From contig NZ_KB911584.1 in the NCBI RefSeq assembly GCF_000383615.1, positions 195,356 to 259,355 of the forward strand: a stretch of 64,000 nt of DNA, written 5' to 3'. The notes below the pieces were generated by a model, which searched no databases, was not told where the DNA came from, and worked only from the letters and a program-made list of their open reading frames with translations. This DNA comes from Streptomyces canus 299MFChir4.1 (lineage in GTDB: Bacteria > Actinomycetota > Actinomycetes > Streptomycetales > Streptomycetaceae). A program made the translations under genes and the position numbers. Every line of letters starts with the position of its first letter. The stretch's first letter is position 1. Below are positions 8,014 through 17,398 of this stretch, one piece after another.

Positions 8014-9504
8014 TCAGGCGACTTCCCTCCGCTCCGCCCTCCGCAACAACATCCCAGCGACCACCCCGCCCAGCAGAACAGCCACCGCCCCCACCATTTG
8101 ACTGCTCTCCAGGCCGGAGGCGAACGCCTCCGTGATCCGCGCCCGCTCCGCCACCGACCCCGCCTGTGCCAACGCCGCCGGCAGGGACACCGCGGCCACC
8201 GAAATCCCCGCCGCGAACCGCGCGTTCAGCACCGCGCCCAGGACCGCGACCCCCAGCCCCTGCCCCAACTCCGCCACCGTGCCGTTGATCCCCGCGCCGA
8301 CCCCGGCCTTCTCCGGCGGGATCGCGCTCATGATCGCGTGTGCCATCGCGGGACTGGCGACCGCCGCCCCCGCCCCGATCAGCACCAGCCCCAGCAGGGT
8401 GCCCGGATAGCCGTGGTCGGTGAGCGTGGCGATGGAGAGGAGGCCCGCGGCCATCACCGCCATGCCGAGGCCGATGGAGAGCGGCGTCCCGAGCCTCGTC
8501 GACCACTTCGCCGCGAGGCCCGTGAAGTTGAGGGCCACGATCATCAGCGCGAGGGGGGCCGTCCGCAGCCCCGCCTCCAGGGGGCCGTACCCGAGGACGA
8601 ACTGCATGTGCTGGGTGAGCAGGAAGAGCGAGCCGCCCATGCCGAAGGTGATCAGGACCGCCCCGGCCACCGCTCCCGTGAACCGGCGGTCGCGGAAGAA
8701 GTGCATGTCGAGCATGGGATGCGGGATCCGGCTCTCCCAGTGCGCGAACCCGGCGAGGACCACGACCGCCACGGCCGCGGGGCCCAGCACCCGGCCGGAC
8801 GTCCAGCCGTGCTCGGGGCCGGAGATGATCGCGAACACCAGGGAGGCCATGCCGGTCGTGGACAGCAGGGCGCCAAGGAGGTCGGGCCGGTCCCCCCGGG
8901 GGTTCTTGGACTCGGGGACCAGGATCACGACCGCGACCAGGGCGAGCGCGGCGACCGGCAGGTTGATCAGGAAGATCGCGCCCCACCAGAAGTGGTTCAG
9001 CATGAAGCCGCCCAGGAGGGGCCCGGCCGCGAAGCCCAGGGAGTTGACCGCCGCCCAGATGCCGATCGCCTTCGGTTGTTCCTCCGGCGCGAAGATCTGC
9101 ATCGCCACCGCGAGCGTGGTGGTCATCAGCAGCGCGCCCCCCACGCCCATCCCGGCCCGGGCCGCGATCAGCTGGGCGGTGGAGTCGGCGAGACCCGCGA
9201 CCAGCGACCCGACGCCGAACAGCACCAGTCCCGCGGCGAGCATCCTCTTTCGGCCGTAGCGGTCGGCCGCGCTGCCCGCGGTGAGCAGCAGCCCCGACTG
9301 CACCAGCGAGTACGCGTTGATCATCCACTGGATGTCGGAGGTGGCGGCGCCCAGTTCGCTGGTGAGGGAGGGGATGGCCACGTTCAGGATCGTGTTGTCG
9401 AGCAGCACGGTCAGCTGCGCGAGACAGATGACGCCGAGTATCAGCCAGCGCTGGGGATGGCCCCGGGAGACGGTGGCGACGGGAGCGGGAGCGGGAGCGG
9501 TCAT
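8014..9504 (-). CDS. MFS drug-resistance-type transporter (DHA2, 14 TM)
   Basis: 496 aa from ATG 9504. RWLILGVICLAQLTVLLDNT is TM1 with motif D1, and GSAADRYGRKRML is motif A. Motif C-like GxxxGPxxGG appears as GFAAGPLLGGF near residue 155. About 14 hydrophobic segments are visible across the usual length. It probably exports an antibiotic or toxic compound by proton antiport. A 13-bp inverted repeat sits directly on its start, so the TetR protein encoded next is the likely repressor. Confidence 0.9.
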   Translation of the reverse strand: MTAPAPAPVATVSRGHPQRWLILGVICLAQLTVLLDNTILNVAIPSLTSELGAATSDIQWMINAYSLVQSGLLLTAGSAADRYGRKRMLAAGLVLFGVGSLVAGLADSTAQLIAARAGMGVGGALLMTTTLAVAMQIFAPEEQPKAIGIWAAVNSLGFAAGPLLGGFMLNHFWWGAIFLINLPVAALALVAVVILVPESKNPRGDRPDLLGALLSTTGMASLVFAIISGPEHGWTSGRVLGPAAVAVVVLAGFAHWESRIPHPMLDMHFFRDRRFTGAVAGAVLITFGMGGSLFLLTQHMQFVLGYGPLEAGLRTAPLALMIVALNFTGLAAKWSTRLGTPLSIGLGMAVMAAGLLSIATLTDHGYPGTLLGLVLIGAGAAVASPAMAHAIMSAIPPEKAGVGAGINGTVAELGQGLGVAVLGAVLNARFAAGISVAAVSLPAALAQAGSVAERARITEAFASGLESSQMVGAVAVLLGGVVAGMLLRRAERREVA

Positions 9505-9542
9505 GTTGTACACCGTAGAACAGTTCCTATACGGCGTACAAC
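9505..9542 (-). promoter_or_regulatory. Inverted-repeat operator at the MFS start
   Basis: GTTGTACACCGTA (9505-9517) and TACGGCGTACAAC (9530-9542) are inverted repeats with one mismatch and a 12-bp spacer that itself holds GAACAGTTC. On the minus strand a TATAGG -10-like hexamer lies inside, so binding would block the promoter. Confidence 0.6.
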
Positions 9543-9565
9543 GCACTTTCGCGCCGTACGACGAG

Positions 9566-9593
9566 AAGGGCGGTGACCGAAGTCACCGCCCTT
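9566..9593 (-). terminator. Terminator downstream of the GT39 gene
   Basis: AAGGGCGGTGAC (9566-9577) and GTCACCGCCCTT (9582-9593) form a perfect 12-bp stem with a four-base loop, 17 bp after the GT39 stop codon. Confidence 0.8.
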
Positions 9594-9609
9594 CCGCTGA
9601 GGGGAACCG

Positions 9610-11796
9610 TCAGCCGCTCGCCTTCTGGGTGAGGTCGTAGAAGGTGGCCGAACCGACCGTGACCTTCTTGAAGTTGGCCTCGACCCACGAGGTGATCTGC
9701 GAGGACGTACCGCTGCTGCCGCCGCCCATGCCGCCGCCGGAGCCGCTGGAGATGAAGTAGTGGACCCGGCCGTCTTCCACGTACTTCTTGAACTGGGCCA
9801 GCGTCGGGGACGGGTCGGTGCCGTTGAAGCCGCCGATCGCCATCACCGGGTCGCCGGTGGAGAGCTGGTAGCTCGCCGCGTTCTGGGCGCCGATGGCCGC
9901 CGCCACCCAGGTGTACTTCGACGAGTCGGTCTCCAGCAGCTTCTTGGCCGCGGAGGTGACGCTCGCGCCGTTCAGCAGGCCGCCGACACCACCGCCGCCG
10001 CCCATGCCGCCGCCGTCGCCCGTCTGGCCGCCGGGGCCGCCCTGCTGACCCTGGGTGCCGCCGTTGCCGTTCTGCTGGTTCCGGCCGGGCATGCCCCCGC
10101 CGGGGAAGCCGCCCGTGCCGCCGCCCTGCTGGTTCTGGGTGTTGCCGTTGCCGTTCTGCCCGGGCATACCGCCACCGAAGCCGCCCCGGCCGGCGCCGCC
10201 ACCGCCGGGGCCGCCGCCACCGCCCATCATGGACGCGCCCGCCGGACCCGCCGTCACGATGGACCCGGTGTGGCCCTCCTGGAGGGTGCTGATCGTGTAC
10301 GCCGTCGGGCCGGCCAGGGCGGCCACCAGGCCCAGGGAGGCGGCCGCGAGGGCGAGTTGGCGGCTCACGCGGCCCGCGAAGACCAGGCCCAGCGCGGCGA
10401 CCAACCCGCCGATCAGGACCAGGTACTTCAGCCAGGGCAGATAGTCGGAGGTGCGGTTGAGCAGGAGGTAGCTCCAGGACCCCGCCGCCACGACCGAGGC
10501 CGCGAGGGTGATCGATGCCCACAGTTCGGCGCGCTTCTCCCACAGGACGCCCGCGCCCATGCCGATCACGGCCGCGATGTAGGGAGCGAGGGCCACCGTG
10601 TAGTACTGGTGGAAGATGCCCGCCATGTAGCTGAAGACGACCATGGTCATCAGCAGCGAGCCGCCCCAGACCAGGAACGAACCGCGGGTGACGCTGGTGC
10701 GCTTGAGCTTTCGGGTCGCCACCAGGCCGGCGGCGAGCAGGATCAGGGCGGCCGGCAGCAGCCAGGAGATCTGGCCGCCGATCTCGGAGTTGAACATCCG
10801 GTCCCAGCCGGTCGCACCCCACTGCCCGGTGCCGCCTGCGCCACCGCCGCCGCCGACCGAGCCGGTCTCGTCGCCGCTGAGGCGGCCGAAGCCGTTGTAG
10901 CCGAAGGTCAGTTCAAGGAAGGAGTTGTTCTGGGAGCCGCCGATGTAGGGGCGGGAGGAGGCGGGCCACAGTTCGACGATCGCCACCCACCAGCCGCCGG
11001 AGACGACCAACGCGCCGGTGGCCGCGGCCAGTTGACCGAGCCGCTTCCTGACGGGGACCGGCGCGCAGACGGCGTAGACGATCGCCAGCGGCGGCAGGAT
11101 CAGGAAGGCCTGGAGGGTCTTCGCGAGGAACGCGAAGCCGATCGCGGCACCGGCCCACAGCAGCCACTTCGTACGGCCGTCCTCCAGGGCTCGGACCACG
11201 AACCAGCAGGCGAGCGTCATCAGCAGCGCCAGCATGGCGTCGGGGTTGTTGAACCGGAACATCAGCGCCGCGACGGGGGTGAGCGCGAGCACGGCGCCCG
11301 CGATCAGAGCGGCCGCGGGGCTGAACCGGCGGCGCACCGAGGCGTGGACGACGGCGACAGAGCCGACACCCATCAGGACCTCGGGGGCGAGGATCGCCCA
11401 GGAGTTCAGGCCGAAGATCCGCACCGACAGCTCCATCGGCCACAGCGAGGCCGGGGGCTTGTCGACGGTGATCGCGTTGCCCGCGTCGAGCGAGCCGAAG
11501 AAGAACGCCTTCCAGGACTGGCTGCCGGCCTGGACCGCCGCCGAGTAGAAGGAGTTGGCGTAGCCGGAGGAGCTCAGGTCGTACAGGTAGAGCAGGAGGG
11601 TCGCGGCCAGCAGGCCGAGGAAGGCCGGGCGCGCCCAGCGGGGGTCCTCGGGGCGGCCGCGCCACAGTCTGCGCACGAAGGGCTGCTGGGGTTCACCGGA
11701 CTCGGGGGCCGGGGGAGCGACCGGCGCCTCGGGGGCCGTCGCCGCCGGACCCCATCCGGAACCCTGCTGGGCCGGACGGTCGGTCTGCGTGGTCAT
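9610..11796 (-). CDS. GT39-family glycosyltransferase (ArnT/PMT-like) with YkcA/B-type C-terminal domain
   Basis: 728 aa. An N-terminal Pro-rich tail is followed by about 11-12 TM segments. The first periplasmic loop carries the acidic motif in SLDAGNAITVDKPPASLWP, as in polyprenol-phosphate-dependent mannosyl/arabinosyl transferases (PMT_2). A Gly/Asn/Gln-rich linker near residues 520-600 (GGGGPGGGGAGRGGFGGGMP) leads to a soluble extracellular domain like that of YkcA/YkcB proteins. It should use a lipid-linked sugar on the outer face. Its start overlaps the upstream GT2-GtrA gene by ATGA, so both are translated together and likely form donor synthase and transferase. Confidence 0.88.
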   Translation of the reverse strand: MTTQTDRPAQQGSGWGPAATAPEAPVAPPAPESGEPQQPFVRRLWRGRPEDPRWARPAFLGLLAATLLLYLYDLSSSGYANSFYSAAVQAGSQSWKAFFFGSLDAGNAITVDKPPASLWPMELSVRIFGLNSWAILAPEVLMGVGSVAVVHASVRRRFSPAAALIAGAVLALTPVAALMFRFNNPDAMLALLMTLACWFVVRALEDGRTKWLLWAGAAIGFAFLAKTLQAFLILPPLAIVYAVCAPVPVRKRLGQLAAATGALVVSGGWWVAIVELWPASSRPYIGGSQNNSFLELTFGYNGFGRLSGDETGSVGGGGGAGGTGQWGATGWDRMFNSEIGGQISWLLPAALILLAAGLVATRKLKRTSVTRGSFLVWGGSLLMTMVVFSYMAGIFHQYYTVALAPYIAAVIGMGAGVLWEKRAELWASITLAASVVAAGSWSYLLLNRTSDYLPWLKYLVLIGGLVAALGLVFAGRVSRQLALAAASLGLVAALAGPTAYTISTLQEGHTGSIVTAGPAGASMMGGGGGPGGGGAGRGGFGGGMPGQNGNGNTQNQQGGGTGGFPGGGMPGRNQQNGNGGTQGQQGGPGGQTGDGGGMGGGGGVGGLLNGASVTSAAKKLLETDSSKYTWVAAAIGAQNAASYQLSTGDPVMAIGGFNGTDPSPTLAQFKKYVEDGRVHYFISSGSGGGMGGGSSGTSSQITSWVEANFKKVTVGSATFYDLTQKASG

Positions 11797-13346
11797 CAGG
11801 AGTTCCTCGGGTCGGTGTCGGTCGGGCGCACCGGGTCGAGCCGCATGGTGGCGTCCTTCCAGGAGCGCTGCTCCGCGGCTTCACCGGCGCGGAACTCGGT
11901 CGTGTCGTACGAGGACGACGGGCTGTACGGCGTGCTGGCGTACTGGGGTGCCTGGGGTGCCGTCGGGCGCTGGGGCAGCGGTCCGTACGACTGCTGCGGT
12001 GCGGCGGGGGTGTGCGTGGCGACGACCGCGGACCGGGGGTGGTCCGGCCGGGGCTGGTTCGAGAGGGGGTGGTCCGAGAGGGGCTGCTTCGAAAGGGGCT
12101 GGTCGTCCTCGCGGTCGGGGAAGACCCAGGCCCGGAAGAGCAGGAAGCGCAGCACGGTCGCCGCGAGGTTGGCGGCGATCAGTACCGCCAGCTCGGTGGA
12201 GTGCGCGGGGTCGCTGCCGGCCGCGTTGAGCGCGGCGAGGGAGCCGCTGGTCAGCGCGAGGCCGATGCCGAAGACGACCAGGCCCTGCGCCTGGTGGCGG
12301 ACGGCGCCGCCCCGCCCGCGCACCCCGAAGGTCAGGCGCCGGTTGGCGGCGGTGTTGGCGACCGCGGAGACCAGCAGGGCCAGCGCGTTGGCGGTCTGGG
12401 AGCCGCCGAACTGCCGGAAGGCGCTGTAGAGGACGAGATAGAAGAGGGTCGACAGACCGCCGACGACACAGAACCCGACGAGCTGGCGGGCCAGCCCCTT
12501 CGGCACGTCCTGGATCTCGCGGTCGCGCGGGTCGTCACCGAACGGCCGGGTGATCCGGTCCAGCGGCAGCGATCCGCCCGCCAGGGCCTTGCCCACCCGC
12601 CACACGCCCTTGAGGTCCTCGGTCGCCGTCTTCACGATGTGGACGGTGGAGTTCGGGTCGTCGACCCAGTCGACGGGCACTTCGTGGATACGGAGTCCCG
12701 CGCGCTCGGCGATGACCAGCATCTCGGTGTCGAAGAACCAGCCGGTGTCCTCGACGAGCGGCAGCAGGACCTGCGCCACGTCACGCCGGATGGCCTTGAA
12801 GCCGCACTGCGCGTCGGAGAAGCGGGCCTGGAGGGAGCCGCGCAGGATGAGGTTGTAGGCGCGGCTGATGAACTCGCGCTTGGGGCCGCGCACGACCCGG
12901 GAGCTGCGGGCGAGCCGGGAGCCGATCGCCAGGTCGGAGTGGCCCGAGATCAGCGGGGCCACCAGCGGCAGCAGGGCGTTGAGGTCGGTGGACAGGTCCA
13001 CGTCCATGTAGGCGAGGACCGGGGCGTCCGAGGCGGACCAGACGGTCCTGAGCGCCCGGCCGCGGCCCTTCTGCTCCAGCCGGAAGGCCCTGACCTCCGG
13101 TATCTCCGCCTCCAGCCGCCGCGACACCAGGGGCGTGGTGTCCGTCGACGCGTTGTCCGCGATGGTGATGCGGAACGCGTACGGGAACGTGCGTGCGAGG
13201 TGCTCGTGCAGTCTCAGCACACAGGGCTGGAGGTCCTTCTCCTCGTTGTAGACGGGGATCACTACGTCCAGGACAGGCGTACCGGCGTCGCCGGCCGGGA
13301 GGTGCTCCCGCGCCGGCAGGGTGCCGGGAGAAGAGTCGGTTCGCAT
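11796..13346 (-). CDS. Polyprenol-phosphate glycosyltransferase (GT2) fused to a GtrA flippase-like domain
   Basis: 516 aa from ATG 13346. The GT2 domain (about residues 25-265) starts with VLDVVIPVYNEE and has the metal-binding DVD at 115-117 in AYMDVDLSTD, as in dolichol-phosphate-mannose synthases. Residues about 345-470 form a four-TM GtrA domain (VGFCVVGGLSTLFYLVLYSAF). It likely makes a lipid-phosphate sugar and helps flip it. It starts 15 bp after the histidine kinase stop, and its stop overlaps the GT39 start (ATGA). Confidence 0.9.
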   Translation of the reverse strand: MRTDSSPGTLPAREHLPAGDAGTPVLDVVIPVYNEEKDLQPCVLRLHEHLARTFPYAFRITIADNASTDTTPLVSRRLEAEIPEVRAFRLEQKGRGRALRTVWSASDAPVLAYMDVDLSTDLNALLPLVAPLISGHSDLAIGSRLARSSRVVRGPKREFISRAYNLILRGSLQARFSDAQCGFKAIRRDVAQVLLPLVEDTGWFFDTEMLVIAERAGLRIHEVPVDWVDDPNSTVHIVKTATEDLKGVWRVGKALAGGSLPLDRITRPFGDDPRDREIQDVPKGLARQLVGFCVVGGLSTLFYLVLYSAFRQFGGSQTANALALLVSAVANTAANRRLTFGVRGRGGAVRHQAQGLVVFGIGLALTSGSLAALNAAGSDPAHSTELAVLIAANLAATVLRFLLFRAWVFPDREDDQPLSKQPLSDHPLSNQPRPDHPRSAVVATHTPAAPQQSYGPLPQRPTAPQAPQYASTPYSPSSSYDTTEFRAGEAAEQRSWKDATMRLDPVRPTDTDPRNS

Positions 13347-13360
13347 GGGAACGACTCTGG

Positions 13361-14992
13361 TCAAGCCCCCTGTTGCACCCATATGGCGGCGCTGTGCTGT
13401 GCCTGTGAGTGCGATTGCCAGTTCGTTTCGGGCGCCGGACGGGGGGCCACGGGGCCGACCGCGGGCAGGTGCATGGTGAACACGGTCCGCCCCGGAACGC
13501 TGTCCACGGTCACCGCACCGCCGTGCGCGGTCGCGACGGCCTGCACGATGGCGAGGCCGAGGCCGGTGGATCCGGAAGCTCGGGAGCGCGAGGAGTCGCC
13601 GCGCGCGAACCGTTCGAAGACGTGCGGGAGCAGGTCGGACGGGATGCCCTGGCCGTTGTCCTCGACGCCCACGCACATCCACGGGCCGCTGCGCTGCACG
13701 CGCGCGGTGACCGTCGTACCCGGCGGGGTGTGCTTGCGGGCGTTGCCGAGCAGGTTGATGAGCACCTGCTGGAGGCGGGCCGCGTCACCGGAGACGAGGG
13801 CGGGTTCGTCGGGCAGGTCGAGGCGCCAGTTGTGGTCCATGCCGGCCGCGCGGGCGTCGCTGATGGTGTCCACGACGAGCGGGATGAGGTCGGTCTGCTC
13901 GAACTGCAGCGGCCGCCCGGCGTCCAGACGCGCGAGCAGCAGCAGGTCCTCCACGAGCAGGGTCATCCGGCCCGCCTCGGACTCGATACGGCCGAGGGCG
14001 TGCCGGGTGTCGGGGCCGACCTCCTCCCGCCCGCGCCGGGTGAGCTCGGCGTACCCGCGGATGGAGGCGAGCGGTGTTCTCAGCTCATGACTGGCGTCGG
14101 CCACGAACTGGCGCACCCGCATCTCGCTCTGCTGGCGTGCGTGCAGGGCGCCGTGCACGTGGTTCAGCATCCGGTTCAGCGCGGCACCGACCTGCCCGAC
14201 CTCGGTGTGCGGGTCGCACTCCGCCTCGGGCACCCGCTCGCTCAGGTTGACCTCGCCGGTGTGGAGAGGCAGTTCGGAGACCCGGGTGGCGGTGTTGGCG
14301 ACCTTGCGCAGGGGGCGGGTGGCGAGTCCGACGAGGACGTAACCGGCGATGACGGCTGCGCCGAGGCCGGCGGCGGTGACGCTGATCTCCACGAGGATCA
14401 GGGTGTCGATGGTGGCGTCGACGTCCTTGGTGGGGACGGCGACGTAGTAGGCGGAGGTGTCGTTGGAGGCGTACCGGACGAGGTAGTCGCCGATGCCGGG
14501 GAGCTCGACCTTGTGCTGCTTGTTGTCCTTGGGGACCGCGGCGAGCACCTTGATCTGGGCGGTCGTGAGGCTCTCGGGGGTCATCTCGAAGTTCTGGTCG
14601 GAGCCGGACTTCACCCCGCGCTTGGCGTCGGTGATCTCGCCCTTCTCCACCTTGGCCGCGATCGTGCCGTCCGGCCCTGGGCCGATGACGAAATCGGCGG
14701 GGGTGTGCTGCCGGTTGCCCTGCCCGACGGGTTTCTTCTCGTCCTTGTCGCCGTTGCCGAGTTGCCTGGGCGGGAGGTCGCGTGGCGCCGCCCGTGACGC
14801 GGCCTCGTTCAGCTTGCCGCTCAGCTGGTCGTACAGATGCGACCGCAACGCCAGTGTCGTCACCGTGCCGATCACCGAGCAGACGACGGCGATCAGCACC
14901 ACCGACGCGACGACGAGCCGCGTCCGCAGCGTGCGCGGCTTTCCTGCCCGCCCTGCCCGCTTCTGCGCCCGCGGCCGTCGTCGCCCGCTCAT
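13361..14992 (-). CDS. Sensor histidine kinase (HAMP, HisKA, HATPase)
   Basis: 543 aa from ATG 14992. TM1 at about residues 25-48 and TM2 at about 195-218 flank an extracellular sensor domain of about 145 aa. HAMP follows, then the H-box ADASHELRTPLASIRGYAEL with phosphorylated His302. The ATP site has the N-box LLGNARKHTP, VEDNGQGIP and STGLGLAIV. All catalytic motifs are intact. It overlaps the response-regulator gene upstream by ATGA and is followed closely by the glycosyltransferase genes, so the signal may concern the cell envelope. Confidence 0.93.
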   Translation of the reverse strand: MSGRRRPRAQKRAGRAGKPRTLRTRLVVASVVLIAVVCSVIGTVTTLALRSHLYDQLSGKLNEAASRAAPRDLPPRQLGNGDKDEKKPVGQGNRQHTPADFVIGPGPDGTIAAKVEKGEITDAKRGVKSGSDQNFEMTPESLTTAQIKVLAAVPKDNKQHKVELPGIGDYLVRYASNDTSAYYVAVPTKDVDATIDTLILVEISVTAAGLGAAVIAGYVLVGLATRPLRKVANTATRVSELPLHTGEVNLSERVPEAECDPHTEVGQVGAALNRMLNHVHGALHARQQSEMRVRQFVADASHELRTPLASIRGYAELTRRGREEVGPDTRHALGRIESEAGRMTLLVEDLLLLARLDAGRPLQFEQTDLIPLVVDTISDARAAGMDHNWRLDLPDEPALVSGDAARLQQVLINLLGNARKHTPPGTTVTARVQRSGPWMCVGVEDNGQGIPSDLLPHVFERFARGDSSRSRASGSTGLGLAIVQAVATAHGGAVTVDSVPGRTVFTMHLPAVGPVAPRPAPETNWQSHSQAQHSAAIWVQQGA

Positions 14993-15729
14993 GACGCGGC
15001 GGGCTTGATCAGGTAGCCGGCGCCGCGCCGGGTGTGGATCATCGGCTCCCGTCCCGCGTCTATCTTGCGGCGCAGGTAGGAGATGTAGAGCTCGACGACG
15101 TTGGCCTGGCCGCCGAAGTCGTACGACCACACCCGGTCGAGGATCTGCGCCTTGCTGAGCACCCGCCGGGGATTGCGCATCAGGAACCGCAGGAGCTCGA
15201 ACTCGGTCGCGGTGAGGTGGATGTTCTCCCCGGCCCGCGAGACCTCGTGGCTGTCCTCGTCGAGGGTGAGGTCACCGACTACCAGCACGGAGTCGGAACG
15301 GCGGTCGGCCGCACCGGAACGGCGGATGAGACCGCGCAGCCGGGCCACGACCTCTTCGAGGCTGAACGGCTTGGTGACGTAGTCGTCGCCACCGGCGGTG
15401 AGCCCCGCGATCCGGTCCTCCACGGCGTCCTTCGCCGTCAGGAACAGCACGGGCACGTCCGGCAGTTCGCGCCGCAGCCGCCCGAGGACGGCCAGCCCGT
15501 CCATGTCCGGCAGCATCATGTCCAGGACGACGGCGTCGGGCCGGAACTCCCGTGCGGTCTGGACGGCACCCGTGCCGTCCCCCGCGCTGCGGATCTGCCA
15601 TCCCTCGTAGCGCAGGGCCATGGACAGCAGTTCGGTGATCGACAGCTCGTCGTCCACCACAAGCACTCGGACGGGGCTCCCGTCCGGCCTCAGCAGTTCG
15701 GTGCGCCCCTGGGGCGAGGTCGTGGTCAT
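14989..15729 (-). CDS. OmpR-family response regulator
   Basis: 246 aa from ATG 15729. The receiver has the acidic pair D26/D27 (VLVVDDELS), phospho-acceptor Asp70 (VVLDMMLPDMDG) and Lys120 (DDYVTKPF). A winged-helix Trans_reg_C domain fills the C-terminal half (LTATEFELLRFLMRNPRRVLS; later NVVELYISYLRRKID). It is the first gene of a four-gene operon with the kinase and two glycosyltransferases, and probably binds the repeats upstream. Confidence 0.94.
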   Translation of the reverse strand: MTTTSPQGRTELLRPDGSPVRVLVVDDELSITELLSMALRYEGWQIRSAGDGTGAVQTAREFRPDAVVLDMMLPDMDGLAVLGRLRRELPDVPVLFLTAKDAVEDRIAGLTAGGDDYVTKPFSLEEVVARLRGLIRRSGAADRRSDSVLVVGDLTLDEDSHEVSRAGENIHLTATEFELLRFLMRNPRRVLSKAQILDRVWSYDFGGQANVVELYISYLRRKIDAGREPMIHTRRGAGYLIKPAAS

Positions 15730-15751
15730 GCTGGACACCCTGTCGGGACCC

Positions 15752-15812
15752 CCTGAGAGCACCCTTTCGACAGTCTGTGATTTTCCTGAGAAACACACAG
15801 GCGCCTCTCAGG
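15752..15812 (-). promoter_or_regulatory. CCTGAGA repeats upstream of the response regulator
   Basis: CCTGAGA occurs at 15752-15758 and 15785-15791 (33 bp apart, three helical turns), and the inverse TCTCAGG at 15806-15812. They lie between the regulator start and the next gene. Repeated half-sites are typical OmpR-family targets; autoregulation is inferred. Confidence 0.4.
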
Positions 15813-15895
15813 CAACGTCTGGGGGCCTGGGGAACTGCTTGTCCGACGGACGGCCGAGGCATCCGGGCCGAGGTATCGGGGTGAGGCTCCGACCG

Positions 15896-16387
15896 CTAGC
15901 GGACCGGCCCCTGCTCGTCCACATGAACCGTCGGTGCCCCGAGGAACACCTCGGCGCCGACCGGTCCGTAGGCGATGTTGAAGGTGTCCAGCCAGTACGA
16001 CCAGTCCCGCAGGCCGACGGCGCTGCTGAAGCGGTAGTTGAGCCGCCACCGCACCCACTGCCCGGGCTCCAGCCGCACGCCCGGGCGCCGCCGCGGCCGG
16101 GGCGGCACCCCGAACATCGGCCCCACCCTCGGCAGCACCCGCAACCGCCCGTCCGCCTCACTGAGTTGGACGTCGACGCCTTTGAGGTTGTCGCCCTGCT
16201 GGTCGTGCGGCACGAAGTCGTCCCGCTCGTCCATCCGGACCGCGTGGACGAACGGCGCTTCGGCCCGCCCGACCGCGGACGGCGGCAACGCGAAGCCCAC
16301 CGGAGCCGCGTTCCTCCGTGTCGCGGCCTCGCCGCCACGGGACCGCTTCGTCCATGACGTGCGTATCCACTGCACGGTGACGTCCAT
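15896..16387 (-). CDS. Conserved hypothetical protein
   Basis: 163 aa from ATG 16387 (MDVTVQWIRTSWTK). The protein is soluble with strand-like segments, including EPGQWVRWRLNYRFSSAVGLRDWSYWLDTFNIAYG near the C-terminus. No family is recognised with confidence, and no signal peptide or TM segment is seen. It lies 53 bp after the DUF2797 gene on the same strand, so the two may be co-transcribed. Confidence 0.65.
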   Translation of the reverse strand: MDVTVQWIRTSWTKRSRGGEAATRRNAAPVGFALPPSAVGRAEAPFVHAVRMDERDDFVPHDQQGDNLKGVDVQLSEADGRLRVLPRVGPMFGVPPRPRRRPGVRLEPGQWVRWRLNYRFSSAVGLRDWSYWLDTFNIAYGPVGAEVFLGAPTVHVDEQGPVR

Positions 16388-16440
16388 CCCCGGCCCTCCC
16401 CTCGTCGGACTCGTCGGACCCGTGGGGCCCGACAGGCCCG

Positions 16441-17316
16441 TCAGAACAACCCGTCCTGAACCCCCGGTGCCTCCTTGAACTCTCTCACCGGCACGGTGAT
16501 TTCCGCCCCGTCGGCCGGGACGAGTTCCCACCCCGTCATCAGCCGGGTGTCCAGTACGACGGCTCCCCCGCGCTCCGTCTCCAGGTGCAGGTCGGGTCCG
16601 GCGGCCGCGAGGAGCCGCCCGCCCACCGACCCGCCCGCGACGAGCTCGCTCACCTCGCCCACGGCAATGGGCAGCCCGGCGAGCCCGAACACCTCGACGT
16701 GGTCGACCGGTTCGTACGGCGCGCGCTCCAGGGAGTCCGGCCAGCCGCCCAGTCCCCCCGCCCGCGCGTGCAGCTCGGCGAGCTCGGCGGCCCGCTCGCC
16801 GGCCGACGCCGGCAGGGCGGACCGTACGGCCCTCTTGGCGCCGTAGGGAATCCGGTCCGGCACCGAGAGCGCCGCCCGCAGCAGCTCCTCGGTGCGCCGC
16901 GCGGCCATGAGCGGACCGGTGCCGAGCCAGCTGAAGCAGACGGCGCCCTGCTCCAACAGGCGCGCGGAACCCCGCTCGTGCGCCGTGATGCCGACCTTGA
17001 CCATGCCGGACCCGAACCACGCCAGATACACCCGGTACGGCCGGGGGTCGTCCGCGAGGGTGTCGGCGGCCACGGAGTGCGCCCGGTCCAGTCGCGCGCA
17101 CTCCTCGCACCGCGCCCCGGTACTCCGCCCCGACACCGCGGCCCGCGTCGGACACGCGTGCCCCCGCGCTCCCACGCATGTCCGCACACCCCCCTCCGCC
17201 ACCCCGAAGGCCACCCGCTTCCCCCAGGTCAGCGCACTGCGCCGGCCGCCCTCCCACCGCAGCACGGGGCCGTCCGCCGACCACGACAACCCCGAACACT
17301 TCCATCCCTGTGCCAT
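16441..17316 (-). CDS. DUF2797-family protein
   Basis: 291 aa. An N-terminal zinc-binding set (C at about residue 56, then RCEEC near 79) is followed by YRVYLAWFGSGMVKVGITAHERGSARLLEQGA, the hallmark of DUF2797, with a VKVGIT strand recalling GIY-YIG folds. Function is unknown. The remaining C-terminal third is Ala/Gly-rich with ITVPVREFKEAPGVQDGLF at the end. Length is usual for the family. Confidence 0.75.
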   Translation of the reverse strand: MAQGWKCSGLSWSADGPVLRWEGGRRSALTWGKRVAFGVAEGGVRTCVGARGHACPTRAAVSGRSTGARCEECARLDRAHSVAADTLADDPRPYRVYLAWFGSGMVKVGITAHERGSARLLEQGAVCFSWLGTGPLMAARRTEELLRAALSVPDRIPYGAKRAVRSALPASAGERAAELAELHARAGGLGGWPDSLERAPYEPVDHVEVFGLAGLPIAVGEVSELVAGGSVGGRLLAAAGPDLHLETERGGAVVLDTRLMTGWELVPADGAEITVPVREFKEAPGVQDGLF

Positions 17317-17398
17317 CCCTCACGAGAGTAGGGGGCACCACTGACAACGCGGCCGCACGAGGGCGAGCCGCACCAGGGCCGCCGGGGCCGGGACCGGT

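Noticed and set aside
9760..14090. Long plus-strand frames over the glycosyltransferase-kinase operon
   Set aside because: They lie opposite clearly conserved genes and contain no recognisable domain or ribosome site.
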